DNA from: Planktothricoides sp. SR001
GTDB lineage: Bacteria > Cyanobacteriota > Cyanobacteriia > Cyanobacteriales > Laspinemataceae
Length of the DNA: 59,152 bases
Assembly (NCBI RefSeq): GCF_001276715.1
Contig: NZ_LIUQ01000033.1
Coordinates: forward strand, 1-59,152
Direction: 5' to 3'
Position 1 is the stretch's first letter, and each line of letters starts with the position of its first letter. The translations under genes were made by a program, and so were the position numbers. The notes beneath the pieces were generated by a model that searched no databases, was not told the origin of the DNA, and saw only the letters and a list, made by a program, of their open reading frames with translations. Positions 35,295 through 44,267 of this stretch are shown in pieces.

Positions 35295-36332
35295 TTAGCG
35301 CACTTGAATGGTTTTAGGCGCTTCAAACATATGAACAGTATCGACAAACCGAGCGGTCTTAGATTGGCTGGAAATTACCAAACTTTCTGTCCGCGCACCG
35401 CCGTGGAAAAAGCGCACCCCGTTCATCAATGGGCCTGGAGTAATGCCACAAGCGGCAAACAGGACGGTTTCACCAGAAGCCAGTTCTTCAGCGTTATAGA
35501 CTTTATCGGGATCGGTAATGCCCATGCTGGCCAAGCGTTCTAGATTGCTTTCTTTGCTTTCGCCAATCAAGCCAGTTTTCACTACTTCGGGATCGTAGAT
35601 CAACTGTCCTTGGAAATGTCCACCCAGGGCTCGCATGGCTGCGGCAGAAATCACCCCTTCTGGGGCGGCACCAATGCCCATCAGGGCATGAATATTGGTG
35701 CCGGAGAAAGCACAGCAAATGGCGGCGGATACGTCCCCATCACTGATCAGTCGGACGCGGGCACCTGCGGCGCGGATTTCTTTAATCAATTCTTTGTGAC
35801 GAGGGCGATCCATCACTACCACCACCAATTCGTCAATCGACCGATCCATACAATCGGAGAGAATCTTCAGGTTTTCTGTAGCCGACTTGCGAATATCTAC
35901 ATGATTTTTCGCCACCGCTGGGGCGGCAAGTTTTTTCATATAGAAGTCGGGAGCCGCAAACAAGCCACCTTTTTCGGAAATTGCCAGCACTGCCATTGAA
36001 CCATTTTGGCCATATGCTACCAGGTTGGTTCCTTCGCAGGGATCGACGGCAATGTCGATTTCCACTAATTGTTCTGGGTCGCAGAAATTCTTGGCATCGG
36101 GTTGGGTGCAAATGCCCACTTCTTCACCGATGTAGAGCATCGGCGCCTCATCCCGCTCCCCTTCACCGATGACAATTTTGCCCCGCATATGAATTTTGTT
36201 CATGCGTTGGCGCATGGCTTCTACGGCCACTTGGTCAGCAGTGTTTTTTTCGCCTTTGCCCATCCAGCGAGCAGAAGCGATCGCTGCTTGTTCAACTACT
36301 TCAATAATCTCTAAACCAATTGCATTATCCAT
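35295..36332 (-). CDS. glpX: Fructose-1,6-/sedoheptulose-1,7-bisphosphatase, class II
   Basis: The 345-residue protein is the bifunctional GlpX-type phosphatase that cyanobacteria use in the Calvin cycle. Diagnostic blocks are the metal site [42 protein letters not shown] near the C-terminus and [14 protein letters not shown]. Length is standard. In cyanobacteria this enzyme is often redox- and AMP-regulated; the sequence here does not show how. hemA follows downstream. Confidence 0.97.
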   Translation of the reverse strand: MDNAIGLEIIEVVEQAAIASARWMGKGEKNTADQVAVEAMRQRMNKIHMRGKIVIGEGERDEAPMLYIGEEVGICTQPDAKNFCDPEQLVEIDIAVDPCEGTNLVAYGQNGSMAVLAISEKGGLFAAPDFYMKKLAAPAVAKNHVDIRKSATENLKILSDCMDRSIDELVVVVMDRPRHKELIKEIRAAGARVRLISDGDVSAAICCAFSGTNIHALMGIGAAPEGVISAAAMRALGGHFQGQLIYDPEVVKTGLIGESKESNLERLASMGITDPDKVYNAEELASGETVLFAACGITPGPLMNGVRFFHGGARTESLVISSQSKTARFVDTVHMFEAPKTIQVR

Positions 36333-36459
36333 TTAGATATCTCCTAATTTCATAGCCGATTTGTCGTCGTATGTGCTGCCTACGACCGTCTAAAAGTCTA
36401 TCAGAGTCAGGGGTCTTGTTTAACAAAAAACCACGAAATTCCCCGTACCTCTGTAGGGT

Positions 36460-36591
36460 CTAATCTTGTAGGGGTTTATATATAGCACTTCCTGGTTGGC
36501 AGGGACTCCCCGAAGTGGTCGCCCCGCACCCCCAGATGAACCTATCGAAATAACGATTTTTCCGAGCCGGCAAAAACCTCTACAAGATTAG
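36460..36591. repeat. 132-bp palindromic element with 18-base arms
   Basis: CTAATCTTGTAGGGGTTT at 36460-36477 and AAACCTCTACAAGATTAG at 36574-36591 differ by one base. The interior holds GGGACTCCCCGAAGTGGTCG, similar in style to the nested palindrome at 23872. It is probably a MITE-like element. Confidence 0.75.
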
Positions 36592-36734
36592 TCTCCCCTG
36601 GGTGTGACGAGGTGCGATCGCCCCGGATGGGAATTCTTAATCTAGGATTTGTAATTTTGCGGGGGCAATGTAACGCGATCGCCGGTCAAATCAAACAACC
36701 AATCAAAACACCAATCAAAACACCAATCAAAAAA

Positions 36735-36783
36735 CAAAAAATGGGACATTTGCTGTTTAAGCCAAGCAACTGTCCCATTTTTT
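36735..36783 (-). terminator. Terminator of the psbEFLJ operon
   Basis: On the minus strand AAAAAATGGGACA and TGTCCCATTTTTT form a stem of about 12 pairs with a U-run, about 50 bases after psbJ. The A-run on the other side means it could also act on plus-strand transcripts. Confidence 0.8.
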
Positions 36784-36830
36784 CCAAACTTTAGATAGAT
36801 ATAAAACTCTGAGTTAAACCGAATTGCTTC

Positions 36831-36950
36831 TTACATAGAAGAACCAATCCCAGCATAAGCTCCGTAAAAGAAAAGACCCACCACGGCAATTACACCAAGA
36901 CCAGCGACGGTAGCGACGAGCCACAAAGGAATTCTTCCTGGTTCAGACAC
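36831..36950 (-). CDS. psbJ: Photosystem II protein J
   Basis: A 39-residue single-span protein read from [23 protein letters not shown], then the rest of the membrane helix and [10 protein letters not shown]. The length and the C-terminal YGAYAG(I/L)GSS are diagnostic. PsbJ sits beside cytochrome b559 in photosystem II and affects electron flow on the acceptor side. The GTG start is supported by GAGGT about nine bases upstream. Unusually, 293 bases separate it from psbL. Confidence 0.97.
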   Translation of the reverse strand: MSEPGRIPLWLVATVAGLGVIAVVGLFFYGAYAGIGSSM

Positions 36951-37243
36951 AGCTTGTACCTCTTTAATTCATGCCTAACAAAAACAACGTTACATCGAGC
37001 GTCTTTGATCTCCAGAAATCAAGAGATTAATCAAGAGATTAAAGATAGTTTGATAGTTTCACAGAGAGTGAAATAGAGCCAGTGAAATAGAGCCGGTCAA
37101 ATAGAGCAAAGGTTGCTAGTTTTCTCGACTGGTTTGCGCCAATGATTTAGGCATTTATTTGAGGAATTATCCTGGGAGACAATTCCTGACCAGTCGAGTC
37201 ACTTGCGCGACCACCGCTCAAAAGTTCAACCCAGAATCACTAC
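36951..37243. other. Enlarged psbL-psbJ spacer with hairpin and tandem repeats
   Basis: These genes are normally only tens of bases apart. The spacer has a 10-base perfect stem CTCGACTGGT (37124-37133) / ACCAGTCGAG (37189-37198) with an inner 7-base stem AGGAATT (37162-37168) / AATTCCT (37181-37187), then three 14-base tandem repeats GTGAAATAGAGCC(A/G) at about 37068-37110. No reading frame is evident. Confidence 0.7.
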
Positions 37244-37369
37244 TTAGTTAAAGAAGTAACTGGAGAATAAAACTCCCAGCACAAAAATCAGTAGCAGACC
37301 CAGGTAAAGGGAAGTTCTGTTGAGTTCAACTGGTTGGTTATTACTGTTTTGATTACGTTCTAAGGGCAT
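37244..37369 (-). CDS. psbL: Photosystem II protein L
   Basis: A 41-residue single-span protein: [20 protein letters not shown] followed by [20 protein letters not shown] and a final Asn. The [25 protein letters not shown]-type tail is diagnostic of PsbL, which lies at the monomer interface of photosystem II and influences the QA site. It starts seven bases after the psbF stop, so the two are translated from one message. Confidence 0.98.
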   Translation of the reverse strand: MPLERNQNSNNQPVELNRTSLYLGLLLIFVLGVLFSSYFFN

Positions 37370-37375
37370 GATTTT

Positions 37376-37510
37376 TTACCGTTGAATAAACTGCATAGCG
37401 GCGATCGCGCCTAGAAAGAATACCGTTGGGACGCCGAGGGTATGAACCGCCAGCCAGCGAACGGTAAAAATTGGGTAACTAATTGGCTCGTTAGTGTTTT
37501 GAGTTGCCAT
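37376..37510 (-). CDS. psbF: Cytochrome b559 beta subunit
   Basis: A 44-residue single-span protein with [20 protein letters not shown] and then [20 protein letters not shown]. The RWLAVHTL motif holds the heme-ligating His. With PsbE it forms the cytochrome b559 heme pocket of photosystem II. It starts 23 bases after the psbE stop. Confidence 0.98.
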   Translation of the reverse strand: MATQNTNEPISYPIFTVRWLAVHTLGVPTVFFLGAIAAMQFIQR

Positions 37511-37533
37511 AACTTCTGCTTCCTTAAATTTAA

Positions 37534-37782
37534 TTACTTACCAATGAATTCTTCGACTTGTTGTTTTGCATTAAAACGGTCTTGCACAATTGGCAATTCC
37601 AAACGATCTTGAGTATAGTATTCATTTGGGCGGGGAGTGCCGAAAGCATCATAAGCCAAACCAGTGCTCACAAACAGCCAACCGGCGATAAATAATGCCG
37701 GGATGGTGATGCTGTGAATCACCCAATAACGAATACTTGTAATAATGTCACCAAATGGACGCTCACCAGTTACTCCAGACAT
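37534..37782 (-). CDS. psbE: Cytochrome b559 alpha subunit
   Basis: An 82-residue protein beginning [20 protein letters not shown], where [20 protein letters not shown] is the membrane helix with the heme-ligating His in RYWVIHSIT. The lumenal tail ([20 protein letters not shown]) is intact. It is the first gene of the psbE-F-L-J operon and is preceded by AGGAGG-like AGAGGAGGATTC, a strong ribosome site. Confidence 0.98.
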   Translation of the reverse strand: MSGVTGERPFGDIITSIRYWVIHSITIPALFIAGWLFVSTGLAYDAFGTPRPNEYYTQDRLELPIVQDRFNAKQQVEEFIGK

Positions 37783-38157
37783 TGAAGAATCCTCCTCTTA
37801 TCTCCAAAAACTCACAAATTAGCTTTTCTGTTTTCAGCGCTCGGCTTTTTAGGATTTTAACCTGTAAGCGATCGCTCTTGAAGATCAATTTTCCGTCGAT
37901 AATTTCCTGAACCTTTTCTCCAGGCGGGTGGATCAAGGCTATGGTGAAAAATCTATCATAACTTGGCTTGAGATCAACCGATGATGCCATCGCTGGCAAC
38001 TCAAAGCCGAGTCTTGATTCGGATTTTTACTAAGCATTTTTACCCTGTGGATACGGAAGTCGGGAAAAATTCGGCAAAAATTCGGGAAAAATTTCTGCCC
38101 CGGTTTTTGCCCCGGTTTTTGCCCTGGTTCCAGTTTTTGCCCGTCCATAAATGGGAT
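37783..38157. other. Intergenic region upstream of psbE
   Basis: About 375 bases between ycf48 and psbE. It has imperfect tandem copies of GGTTTTTGCCCC (38096-38140) and AT-rich text that should hold the psbE promoter, which I cannot place. Short open frames here do not resemble known proteins. Confidence 0.5.
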
Positions 38158-39195
38158 TCAGGCCGTTTCCGGGGCTTTTTGATATTTTAATAGCAACCCG
38201 TTCTGACCAATCACAAATCCTTGCTCAGGAGATAGAAAGACAATCTTGTAAAAATTTGAAGGCAAATTTTCTACCGCCTGATCTTTTTGCCAGGTTTGTC
38301 CCCCATCAAGACTGCAAAGTAAATTGCCACTGCCACCGGAAACCCAAATTTCTTCTGGAGTTCGGTAACTTAAATCCAACAATCCCCAGCTTGTGGCAAA
38401 CTCAGGGAAAATCGGTTCCTGCCAAAAATCAGGTGCTTCTAAGTCGCTAAAGGAAATAGTCCCAGTCTCTTTGGGTTGGGTAAATTGAATCTCTCCACCT
38501 CGGGCTAACAACCACAACCGGCCATCTTGTCCAAATCCCATACTCTGAAGACGACGAGAACTGGTGCGATTATGCTGTACCCAAGCCGGTTGACCCGGTT
38601 CCCAGGTAGAGTAGAAGTTTCCTTTGGCGGATACGGCAATATATCGACCATCCGGGGTGCGATCGACGCTACGCATCACACCGACAGCGGAAGCGACTAA
38701 CCCTTGCCAGGTTTTGCCTGCATCTTCCGTGCGATAAATCGCGCCGATATTCGTCAGCATTTCCGCTTGTTTGTCACCTAGGGCAACAATCTTCAGGGGG
38801 TCTCCCGGCAATTTCTTGTCCAAAGGAATTTGCTCCCAGGATTTTCCTTCATCGGTAGTATGAAGCATGATTGCCGGTTCCCCAACAATCCATCCTTCTT
38901 CACCAGAAAAACTCACGGATGTGAAGCGATAATTGTCGCTATCTAAACTCAGACCGATTTTCTGCCAAGTCTCCCCTGCATCGGTACTTTCGAGTAAAGT
39001 AGACTCGGCTCCCACCAACCACCCATGTTTACCATTGTTGGTGAAACCAATATCCAGCAGGTTAACTTGACTGGGAACATATACGGGGTGCCAAGGGTTG
39101 TAACTCAGTGATGGAGCATATTTACATCCAGCACAGAGCAGCACAACTGCCAACAAGCCGACAATTCTTTGCCAATGTTTCAAGATCGATTTCAT
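38158..39195 (-). CDS. ycf48: Ycf48/HCF136 photosystem II assembly lipoprotein
   Basis: From the chosen start the protein has 345 residues. MKSILKHWQRIVGLLAVVLL is followed by the lipobox LCAGC, which marks it as a lipoprotein facing the thylakoid lumen. The rest is a seven-bladed propeller with repeated Asp-box blocks: STDAGETWQKIGL, TTDEGKSWEQIPL, TEDAGKTWQGL and SLDGGQTWQKD. Ycf48 binds newly made D1 and stabilises early photosystem II intermediates. I prefer the ATG at 39195 over an upstream in-frame one at 39237, because the signal peptide starts there. It lies between rubredoxin and psbE in the conserved order. Confidence 0.96.
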   Translation of the reverse strand: MKSILKHWQRIVGLLAVVLLCAGCKYAPSLSYNPWHPVYVPSQVNLLDIGFTNNGKHGWLVGAESTLLESTDAGETWQKIGLSLDSDNYRFTSVSFSGEEGWIVGEPAIMLHTTDEGKSWEQIPLDKKLPGDPLKIVALGDKQAEMLTNIGAIYRTEDAGKTWQGLVASAVGVMRSVDRTPDGRYIAVSAKGNFYSTWEPGQPAWVQHNRTSSRRLQSMGFGQDGRLWLLARGGEIQFTQPKETGTISFSDLEAPDFWQEPIFPEFATSWGLLDLSYRTPEEIWVSGGSGNLLCSLDGGQTWQKDQAVENLPSNFYKIVFLSPEQGFVIGQNGLLLKYQKAPETA

Positions 39196-39398
39196 TACGG
39201 TTAAATTTCGCTCTGCATTATTTGCCAAATCACGCAAAATAAATTTTCCGAGAATTTCATCTGGTTGATTTGTTCACCAGTGAATTTTCTTAAGCCTGAG
39301 TTGAAGTGATGAAAATCACCGCGCTACTAGCCTGACCGCTTCGATTGCGCTACCCACCAACAGTCAATCACTGGAATTCACATTCCAAAACACATTCT

Positions 39399-39734
39399 CT
39401 AATTTAAGCTATAGAGGCTGAGGAAAAATAAGACTCCCAACCCCAATGCGCCAAAAATGAGTACATTCTTGATTCCCGGAGTTAAAACATTGACTCCTAA
39501 ACCATAATTGTAATTTTCTTTAAATCCCGAGGCAGTGCCAGCCGGCCCGATATTCGCAAAGGCGGAAGTTTTTGCCCCACAGACAGGACAGCGCCATGAC
39601 ACCGGCAATTCTGTAAATGGTGTGTTGGCCTCCACCTTACTGCGGGCATCCCCTTTTTCCGGTTCATAAATATATCCGCAGGCGCGGCATTCATACCGAT
39701 CTAGGTTGACTGGTTCTATGACTTCGCTGCTCAT
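39399..39734 (-). CDS. rubA: Membrane-anchored rubredoxin
   Basis: The 111-residue protein has the rubredoxin iron site, YECRACGYIYEPEKGD and SWRCPVCGAKTSAF (two CxxC motifs), and a C-terminal membrane helix (VLIFGALGLGVLFFLSLYSL). This tail-anchored form is specific to oxygenic phototrophs and is required for photosystem assembly. It heads the rubA-ycf48-psbEFLJ cluster and diverges from ndhC. Confidence 0.96.
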   Translation of the reverse strand: MSSEVIEPVNLDRYECRACGYIYEPEKGDARSKVEANTPFTELPVSWRCPVCGAKTSAFANIGPAGTASGFKENYNYGLGVNVLTPGIKNVLIFGALGLGVLFFLSLYSLN

Positions 39735-40077
39735 GGCTACTCAAAAAAATGCGATTGTGGCAAATCTTAAAATATATGTAACAGATTATGACAAAGATTG
39801 GTGTACCGCAAGTGTTTGGCAAAAATCTGTTTAATTTTATTTGTTATTTATTATTAATTATTTGTTATTTGTTATTTGCTATTTTTATGGGGGGCTTCGG
39901 GTGCGGGGGGCAGGGGGGCTTCTGGCAAATAGCGAATCACTAACAACGAATAACTAATGACAAAGATAAAAAAATGCAACGAGCTAAAAGAGACGATGCC
40001 GATCAACAAGCACCAGGATTATGTAAAAATGTAAACGAATCAAATCCTGAAGTCCTGTCACTTTATAGATATTTATT
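39735..40077. other. Divergent intergenic region between rubA and ndhC
   Basis: It contains TTATTTG-type heptamers (39835-39885) facing CAAATAGCGAATCACTAACA-type text, with a G-rich TGGGGGGCTTCGGGTGCGGG segment in the loop. Promoters for both operons must lie here but no clear box is seen. Confidence 0.5.
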
Positions 40078-40440
40078 GTGTTTGTCCTTAGCGGCTACGA
40101 GTATTTACTAGGCTTTCTGCTAGTTTGCAGTTTAGTCCCAATTGTTGCCTTGGGTGCATCGAAGCTCTTGCGCCCTAAAGGGACTTCTTTAGAACGGCGG
40201 ACGACTTATGAATCCGGGATTGAGCCTTTTAGTGGTGCCTGGATTCAGTTCAACATTCGCTACTATATGTTCGCCCTGGTGTTTGTTGTCTTTGATGTAG
40301 AAACGGTTTTTCTATATCCCTGGGCGGTGGCGTTCCATAAACTGGGACTCTTGGCGTTTATTGAAGCCTTGATATTTATTGCAATTTTAATCATTGCACT
40401 GGTTTACGCATGGCGAAAAGGAGCTTTGGAATGGTCTTAA
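40078..40440 (+). CDS. ndhC: NAD(P)H-quinone oxidoreductase subunit 3
   Basis: The 120-residue membrane subunit of NDH-1 has three helices and the conserved loop [20 protein letters not shown], followed by [15 protein letters not shown]. It starts from GTG at 40078. The complex takes electrons from ferredoxin for cyclic flow and respiration. Its end overlaps the beginning of ndhK by ten bases. Confidence 0.97.
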   Translation: MFVLSGYEYLLGFLLVCSLVPIVALGASKLLRPKGTSLERRTTYESGIEPFSGAWIQFNIRYYMFALVFVVFDVETVFLYPWAVAFHKLGLLAFIEALIFIAILIIALVYAWRKGALEWS

Positions 40441-41165
40441 AAACGCCCATGAATGACGAAAAATATATTATGAACCCAATTGAGCGACCCCAGGTCACTC
40501 AAGAGCTTTCAGAAAATGTCGTGTTGACGACCCTGGATGATCTTTATAATTGGGCGCGGTTATCGAGTCTGTGGCCTTTGATGTATGGTACGGCTTGTTG
40601 TTTTATTGAGTTTGCGGCGATGATCGGCTCGCGGTTTGACTTTGACCGTTTTGGTCTGGTTCCCCGTTGTAGCCCTAGACAAGCGGATTTGTTGATTACT
40701 GCTGGGACGATTACGATGAAGTATGCGCCGACTTTGGTGAAACTTTATGAGCAAATGCCGGAACCGAAGTATGTGATCGCGATGGGTGCTTGCACGATTA
40801 CCGGGGGAATGTTTAGTATGGATTCTCCTACGGCAGTGCGCGGGGTGGATAAGTTGATTCCGGTGGATGTGTATATTCCAGGATGTCCTCCCCGTCCAGA
40901 AGCGATTATGGATGCGATCGTGAAGCTGCGGAAAAAGGTGGCGAATGAGTCGATCCAAGAACGGGGAATGTTGCAACAAACTCATCGTTACCATACGACG
41001 AAGCATCAAATGAAGGCGGTTTCGCCGATTTTGACGGGTCAGTATTTGCAGACTGAATCGAGACAGGTGCCACCGAAGCAGTTGACGGAAGCGATGGGTA
41101 TGCCTGTGCCTCCGGCCCTGAAGTCGGCTCAGTCGGCGCAAAAACAGGAGGTGAAACGTGGCTGA
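40431..41165 (+). CDS. ndhK: NAD(P)H-quinone oxidoreductase subunit K
   Basis: The protein (244 residues from the chosen start) carries the ligands of iron-sulfur cluster N2: the Cys pair in [15 protein letters not shown], the Cys in [13 protein letters not shown] and the Cys in [14 protein letters not shown] choose ATG 40431 ([11 protein letters not shown]) because it matches the usual NdhK N-terminus and follows AAAGGAG; an upstream in-frame ATG at 40410 lies inside ndhC. The C-terminal 50 residues are variable, as in other cyanobacteria. It overlaps ndhC and ndhJ, so the three are one operon. Confidence 0.97.
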   Translation: MVLKTPMNDEKYIMNPIERPQVTQELSENVVLTTLDDLYNWARLSSLWPLMYGTACCFIEFAAMIGSRFDFDRFGLVPRCSPRQADLLITAGTITMKYAPTLVKLYEQMPEPKYVIAMGACTITGGMFSMDSPTAVRGVDKLIPVDVYIPGCPPRPEAIMDAIVKLRKKVANESIQERGMLQQTHRYHTTKHQMKAVSPILTGQYLQTESRQVPPKQLTEAMGMPVPPALKSAQSAQKQEVKRG

Positions 41166-41688
41166 AGAGAAGAATACTCCGATCGCTGAAGCCTCTAGTG
41201 TGCCAGTGGCATCTCCGGGTAAGGTATCCCAATGGTTAACCCAGAATGGTTTTCAACATGAGTCTTTGGGCAACGATCATTCCGGGGTAGAGATGATCAA
41301 GGTTGACCGAGATTTCTTAATTCCTCTGGCAACCGCTCTCTATGCTTATGGGTTTAATTATCTCCAATGTCAATGTGGCTATGATGTTGGCCCTGGGGAA
41401 GATTTGGTGAGTATGTACCATTTGGTGAAGGTGAAGGATAATGTCACTGAGCCAGAGGAGGTGCGGGTGAAGGTTTTCTTGCCCAGAGAAGACCCCAGAG
41501 TGCCTTCGGTTTATTGGATCTGGAAGGCGGCAGATTTCCAAGAACGGGAGTCTTATGATATGTACGGGATTGTGTATGAAGGACATCCCAACCTGAAACG
41601 AATTTTGATGAATGAGGATTGGGTGGGTTGGCCTTTACGCAAGGATTATATTTCCCCAGATTTTTACGAGTTACAAGACGCTTATTAA
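41158..41688 (+). CDS. ndhJ: NAD(P)H-quinone oxidoreductase subunit J
   Basis: The 176-residue hydrophilic subunit has the family blocks [20 protein letters not shown] and [18 protein letters not shown], ending [16 protein letters not shown]. It starts at GTG 41158 with AGGAGGTGA just upstream, overlapping the last codons of ndhK, which indicates translational coupling. A strong terminator follows. Confidence 0.97.
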   Translation: MAEEKNTPIAEASSVPVASPGKVSQWLTQNGFQHESLGNDHSGVEMIKVDRDFLIPLATALYAYGFNYLQCQCGYDVGPGEDLVSMYHLVKVKDNVTEPEEVRVKVFLPREDPRVPSVYWIWKAADFQERESYDMYGIVYEGHPNLKRILMNEDWVGWPLRKDYISPDFYELQDAY

Positions 41689-41711
41689 GCGGATATTCTT
41701 GTGGCTTTTCG

Positions 41712-41749
41712 CCCCCTTTCCCTTGCGGAAAGGGGGTTTTGTGTTTTTT
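41712..41749 (+). terminator. Terminator of ndhCKJ
   Basis: CCCCCTTTCC (41712-41721) and GGAAAGGGGG (41727-41736) form a perfect 10-base stem with a five-base loop, followed by TTTTGTGTTTTTT. It starts 24 bases after the ndhJ stop. Confidence 0.93.
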
Positions 41750-41763
41750 GTCCACAACCTCTG

Positions 41764-41834
41764 TAGGGGTCCGCGCATTCCGACAGTAAATCTATGCTTT
41801 TAACCCAAAAATATCTGCCGGAATGCGCGGACCC
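41764..41834. repeat. Palindromic element abutting the methyltransferase stop codon
   Basis: GGGTCCGCGCATTCCG at 41767-41782 and CGGAATGCGCGGACCC at 41819-41834 form 16-base perfect arms, preceded by GTAGG. It is the same style as the GCATTCG elements at 10857 and 21518. The right arm ends one base before the stop codon of the minus-strand gene. Confidence 0.85.
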
Positions 41835-41835
41835 T

Positions 41836-42960
41836 CTAGTAGAGTTCATATTTCATTAGCTGACAGGGCAATGTGCCGTTAAATACTGCCGTCCGTTGCG
41901 ATGATTTGAGTCCAATGGATTTGGCGAGTTCTTTGTTGCCACTGAGGATGAAGGCTGTCCAGCCTTTGAACCGTTGTTTGAGGATGTCTCCTAGTTGTTT
42001 GTAAAATTCCCCTAGGTCACGATCGCGCCCTAAGCGTTCTCCATAAGGAGGATTGCAGAATAACACTCCACTGTCTCCAGGGGCAGCTATTTCATTTAAG
42101 TCTAGTTGAGAAAAATAGACTTGATCGAGGACGCCGCAGTTGGTGGCATTGGCGATCGCCTGTTCGATCATTTTCGGATCCCCATCGCTGCCCCAAATTG
42201 GTGCGGGAAGCTGATCCAGTTGGCTGTCTTCCGCTTCTTGAATCAGTTTTTCCAACACTGAGGGGTCAAAGTCTCGCCAAGTTTCAAAGCCAAAGCTTTC
42301 CCGAAATAGTCCGGGGGCGACGTTGAGGGCTTTTAAACAGGCTTCTAGGGGTAAAGTGCCGGAACCACAGAGGGGATCGTAGAACATAAGGTCGGGTTGC
42401 CACCCGGACATTTGAATTAGGGCAGCGGCTAAAGATTCTTTTAAGGGGGCGGCCCCAACTGCCGGACGATAACCTCGACGGTGCAGACTGTTGCCGGAAC
42501 TATCGAGGCTTAGGGTACAGATATCGCGATCGATATGCACGGAGATTCGCAAATCTGCGGCTTCCGTGTCTACATTGGATCGATCGCCAAATTCCTGCAT
42601 TTGTTGGTCTACGATCGCATTTTTCACCTGAAGGGCGGTGAAATGAGTGTGGTTGAGGCGATCGCTTTTCCCGGTGGCTTTGACCGCTAGGGTCAAGTCT
42701 GGAGTCAGATAGTTTGACCAGTCAATGGTTTGGATGTGGCGATAGAGTTCTTGGGCGTCTTGACAGCGAAATTCATCAAGTTTCATTAAGATGCGGAAGG
42801 GTAAGCGAGCCCATAGATTTACTCGGTAAAGTAAGGTGCGATCGCCCCTAAAAGCAACCCCACAAAATCCCGGTTCTACAGAATGCGCCCCCAAGTTTTC
42901 TAACTCTTGGGCTGCCAGGGTTTCTAACCCTCTGGCAACTGTTGCAAAATATTGATTCAT
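41836..42960 (-). CDS. THUMP-domain class I SAM-dependent RNA methyltransferase (RlmL N-terminal/YcbY type)
   Basis: From ATG 42960 the protein has 374 residues. It begins MNQYFATVARGLETLAAQEL, followed by a THUMP domain (residues about 45-155), the SAM-binding DPLCGSGTLPLEACLKAL and the catalytic motif VLFCNPPYGERLGRD. NPPY methylates an exocyclic amino group; relatives make m2G in 23S rRNA. The start at 42960 matches the family; an in-frame extension to 43080 (ending HRIAIRYIL) has no family support and may be leader sequence. Confidence 0.9.
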   Translation of the reverse strand: MNQYFATVARGLETLAAQELENLGAHSVEPGFCGVAFRGDRTLLYRVNLWARLPFRILMKLDEFRCQDAQELYRHIQTIDWSNYLTPDLTLAVKATGKSDRLNHTHFTALQVKNAIVDQQMQEFGDRSNVDTEAADLRISVHIDRDICTLSLDSSGNSLHRRGYRPAVGAAPLKESLAAALIQMSGWQPDLMFYDPLCGSGTLPLEACLKALNVAPGLFRESFGFETWRDFDPSVLEKLIQEAEDSQLDQLPAPIWGSDGDPKMIEQAIANATNCGVLDQVYFSQLDLNEIAAPGDSGVLFCNPPYGERLGRDRDLGEFYKQLGDILKQRFKGWTAFILSGNKELAKSIGLKSSQRTAVFNGTLPCQLMKYELY

Positions 42961-43304
42961 TAAAATGTACCGAATTGCGATTCTGTGCTCACCGGAGTAA
43001 TGCACCCAATCGCCATGATGAGCAATATATAGAATATCGCGATTCTCTTCGGAGTTGGTTCGCTCCGGCCAGACTGTCACTGATTCTTGATAATCTTTGC
43101 TTCAAACCGATTTAAACCATTTTGAGAAAAGCAGTTAATTAAAACAGATCGCGATCGCCTTTTTTCCCATTTTTTCCCAGATGTCAATTGCGGGAGCGAT
43201 CGATTCTGGGTTAAAATTTTGCGTAAGGTGTGGCATCCCATGATTGTCTGACTTTCCCAGAAAATGCGATCGATGCCATCAAAAATGAAAAAATCTGCAA
43301 AAAT
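42961..43304. other. Intergenic region
   Basis: About 340 bases between divergent genes with HIP1-type octamers (GCGATCGC near 43150) and AT-rich text. Nothing else is recognised. Confidence 0.5.
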
Positions 43305-43850
43305 ATGAAAACTATACCTAAACTAATGGCGAGCGCGCTATCACTTTTTGGGGCGATCGTTTTCTTTGCTTGTGCCGCACCAAGTCAAGTCAATTGTGCT
43401 AATATAGATCATTGGTCGAGAACAAATCCCCCACTTAACCAGACCCATATATTCTGTGGGGAGTGGAGTCAAAACCGGCCTAAAGGATTTCATTCCCGAC
43501 CCGGTGGAGTTACCCCCAATACGGTGGAAAACTTTCAAATTACTCAGTCAGCCAATAGCCAAGGAATTTACGGCGGAACCTGGAATTATTCCGGCCATTC
43601 TAACCAGAGAAAATTCTCCACCATGTTTCCAGATAGCTGCACGCAAACTCAAGTTTTAAACTCAATTATCTACGCCGCTACCCATCAACAAAATTGCCCA
43701 TCAAATGCACCTAGGTGGGCTTGGTGTGGTCCTAATGCGCCAAGCGCTAACGCCGACAACTATTGTAAGAGTGATAATAATCGTTTATTTACAATAGCAG
43801 GCGCTTTCTTAAGCGATGGCCAAATTAACACGGCATTTCCTTTAAGATAG
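43305..43850 (+). CDS. Secreted EndoU-family ribonuclease
   Basis: From ATG 43305 the protein has 181 residues: a signal peptide (about 1-31, with the hydrophobic stretch ALSLFGAIVFFA) and one EndoU domain. The His motifs are NQTHIFCGEW (His 48) and GFHSRPGG (His 63), and the third site is QRKFSTMFPDS (Lys 103, Ser/Thr 105-106), giving the His-His-Lys triad of the family. EndoU enzymes cleave RNA; bacterial ones occur as toxins and as free enzymes, and one from Anabaena has been studied as an RNase. An in-frame GTG at 43230 would hide the signal peptide, so I reject it. The 112-aa gene 68 bases downstream may be its partner. Confidence 0.85.
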   Translation: MKTIPKLMASALSLFGAIVFFACAAPSQVNCANIDHWSRTNPPLNQTHIFCGEWSQNRPKGFHSRPGGVTPNTVENFQITQSANSQGIYGGTWNYSGHSNQRKFSTMFPDSCTQTQVLNSIIYAATHQQNCPSNAPRWAWCGPNAPSANADNYCKSDNNRLFTIAGAFLSDGQINTAFPLR

Positions 43851-43918
43851 TCTTTAAAGTTATCTGATTTGGACGACTTTATTGACTTTTTGATCGTCTA
43901 TTATTACCGTCAAACATT

Positions 43919-44257
43919 ATGTCTAAAACTGCTTTTACCTGGCCGGGACACCGAAAAAATGACCCGGCTCATCTTCGGCTTTCCGAGTTTTTAATTATGG
44001 ATATTCAGCACAGTCCTGAATGGGCTAGAGATTTACTGGATAAAATTACTTTAATTCAATCCGGTAGTTTACAAACCTGGCAAAGAATTGGTAATGCTTT
44101 TTGCCTTAGTTTATCTTATGAAGGGGCAACAATTGAGGATTTAATTGATGAAAGTAATCCGCCAGAAACTGTTTTAATAGAAGAATTTCATCAAGCAGCG
44201 ATCGCCTGGTTACAACACACAGAAATGTTATCACAATCCGAACTAATTGATAATTAA
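43919..44257 (+). CDS. Small YacL-like (UPF0231-like) protein, possible EndoU partner
   Basis: The 112-residue soluble acidic protein has DLLDKITLIQSGSLQTWQRI, then GNAFCLSLSYEGATIEDLID and a helix EEFHQAAIAWLQ. By eye this follows the E. coli YacL pattern (LLDEVEQ, then SWQRAGHEYTLWMD, then VEDFLQVVAAYRNFVQ). Function of that family is unknown. Its place 68 bases after a secreted EndoU RNase fits a cytoplasmic immunity-like protein; that is inference. If not YacL, it is simply an unknown small protein. Confidence 0.6.
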   Translation: MSKTAFTWPGHRKNDPAHLRLSEFLIMDIQHSPEWARDLLDKITLIQSGSLQTWQRIGNAFCLSLSYEGATIEDLIDESNPPETVLIEEFHQAAIAWLQHTEMLSQSELIDN

Positions 44258-44267
44258 CAATTTTTAG

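Larger units (their letters stand above)
36333..36830. other. Intergenic region between psbJ and glpX
   Basis: It contains the palindromic element at 36460-36591, a 12-base tandem repeat (AAAACACCAATC, about three copies, 36697-36735) and the psb operon terminator at 36735-36783. No gene is seen. Confidence 0.6.

Noticed and set aside
37763-37999. A 78-residue minus-strand frame overlapping the psbE start
   Set aside because: It overlaps the psbE ribosome site and resembles no protein; it is probably leader sequence.
40560-41141. A 193-residue minus-strand frame rich in Arg and His
   Set aside because: It lies fully antisense to ndhK, which is certain, and has the biased composition of a shadow frame.
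43230-43304. GTG-initiated extension of the EndoU gene
   Set aside because: It would place 25 polar residues ahead of a clear signal peptide that begins at ATG 43305.
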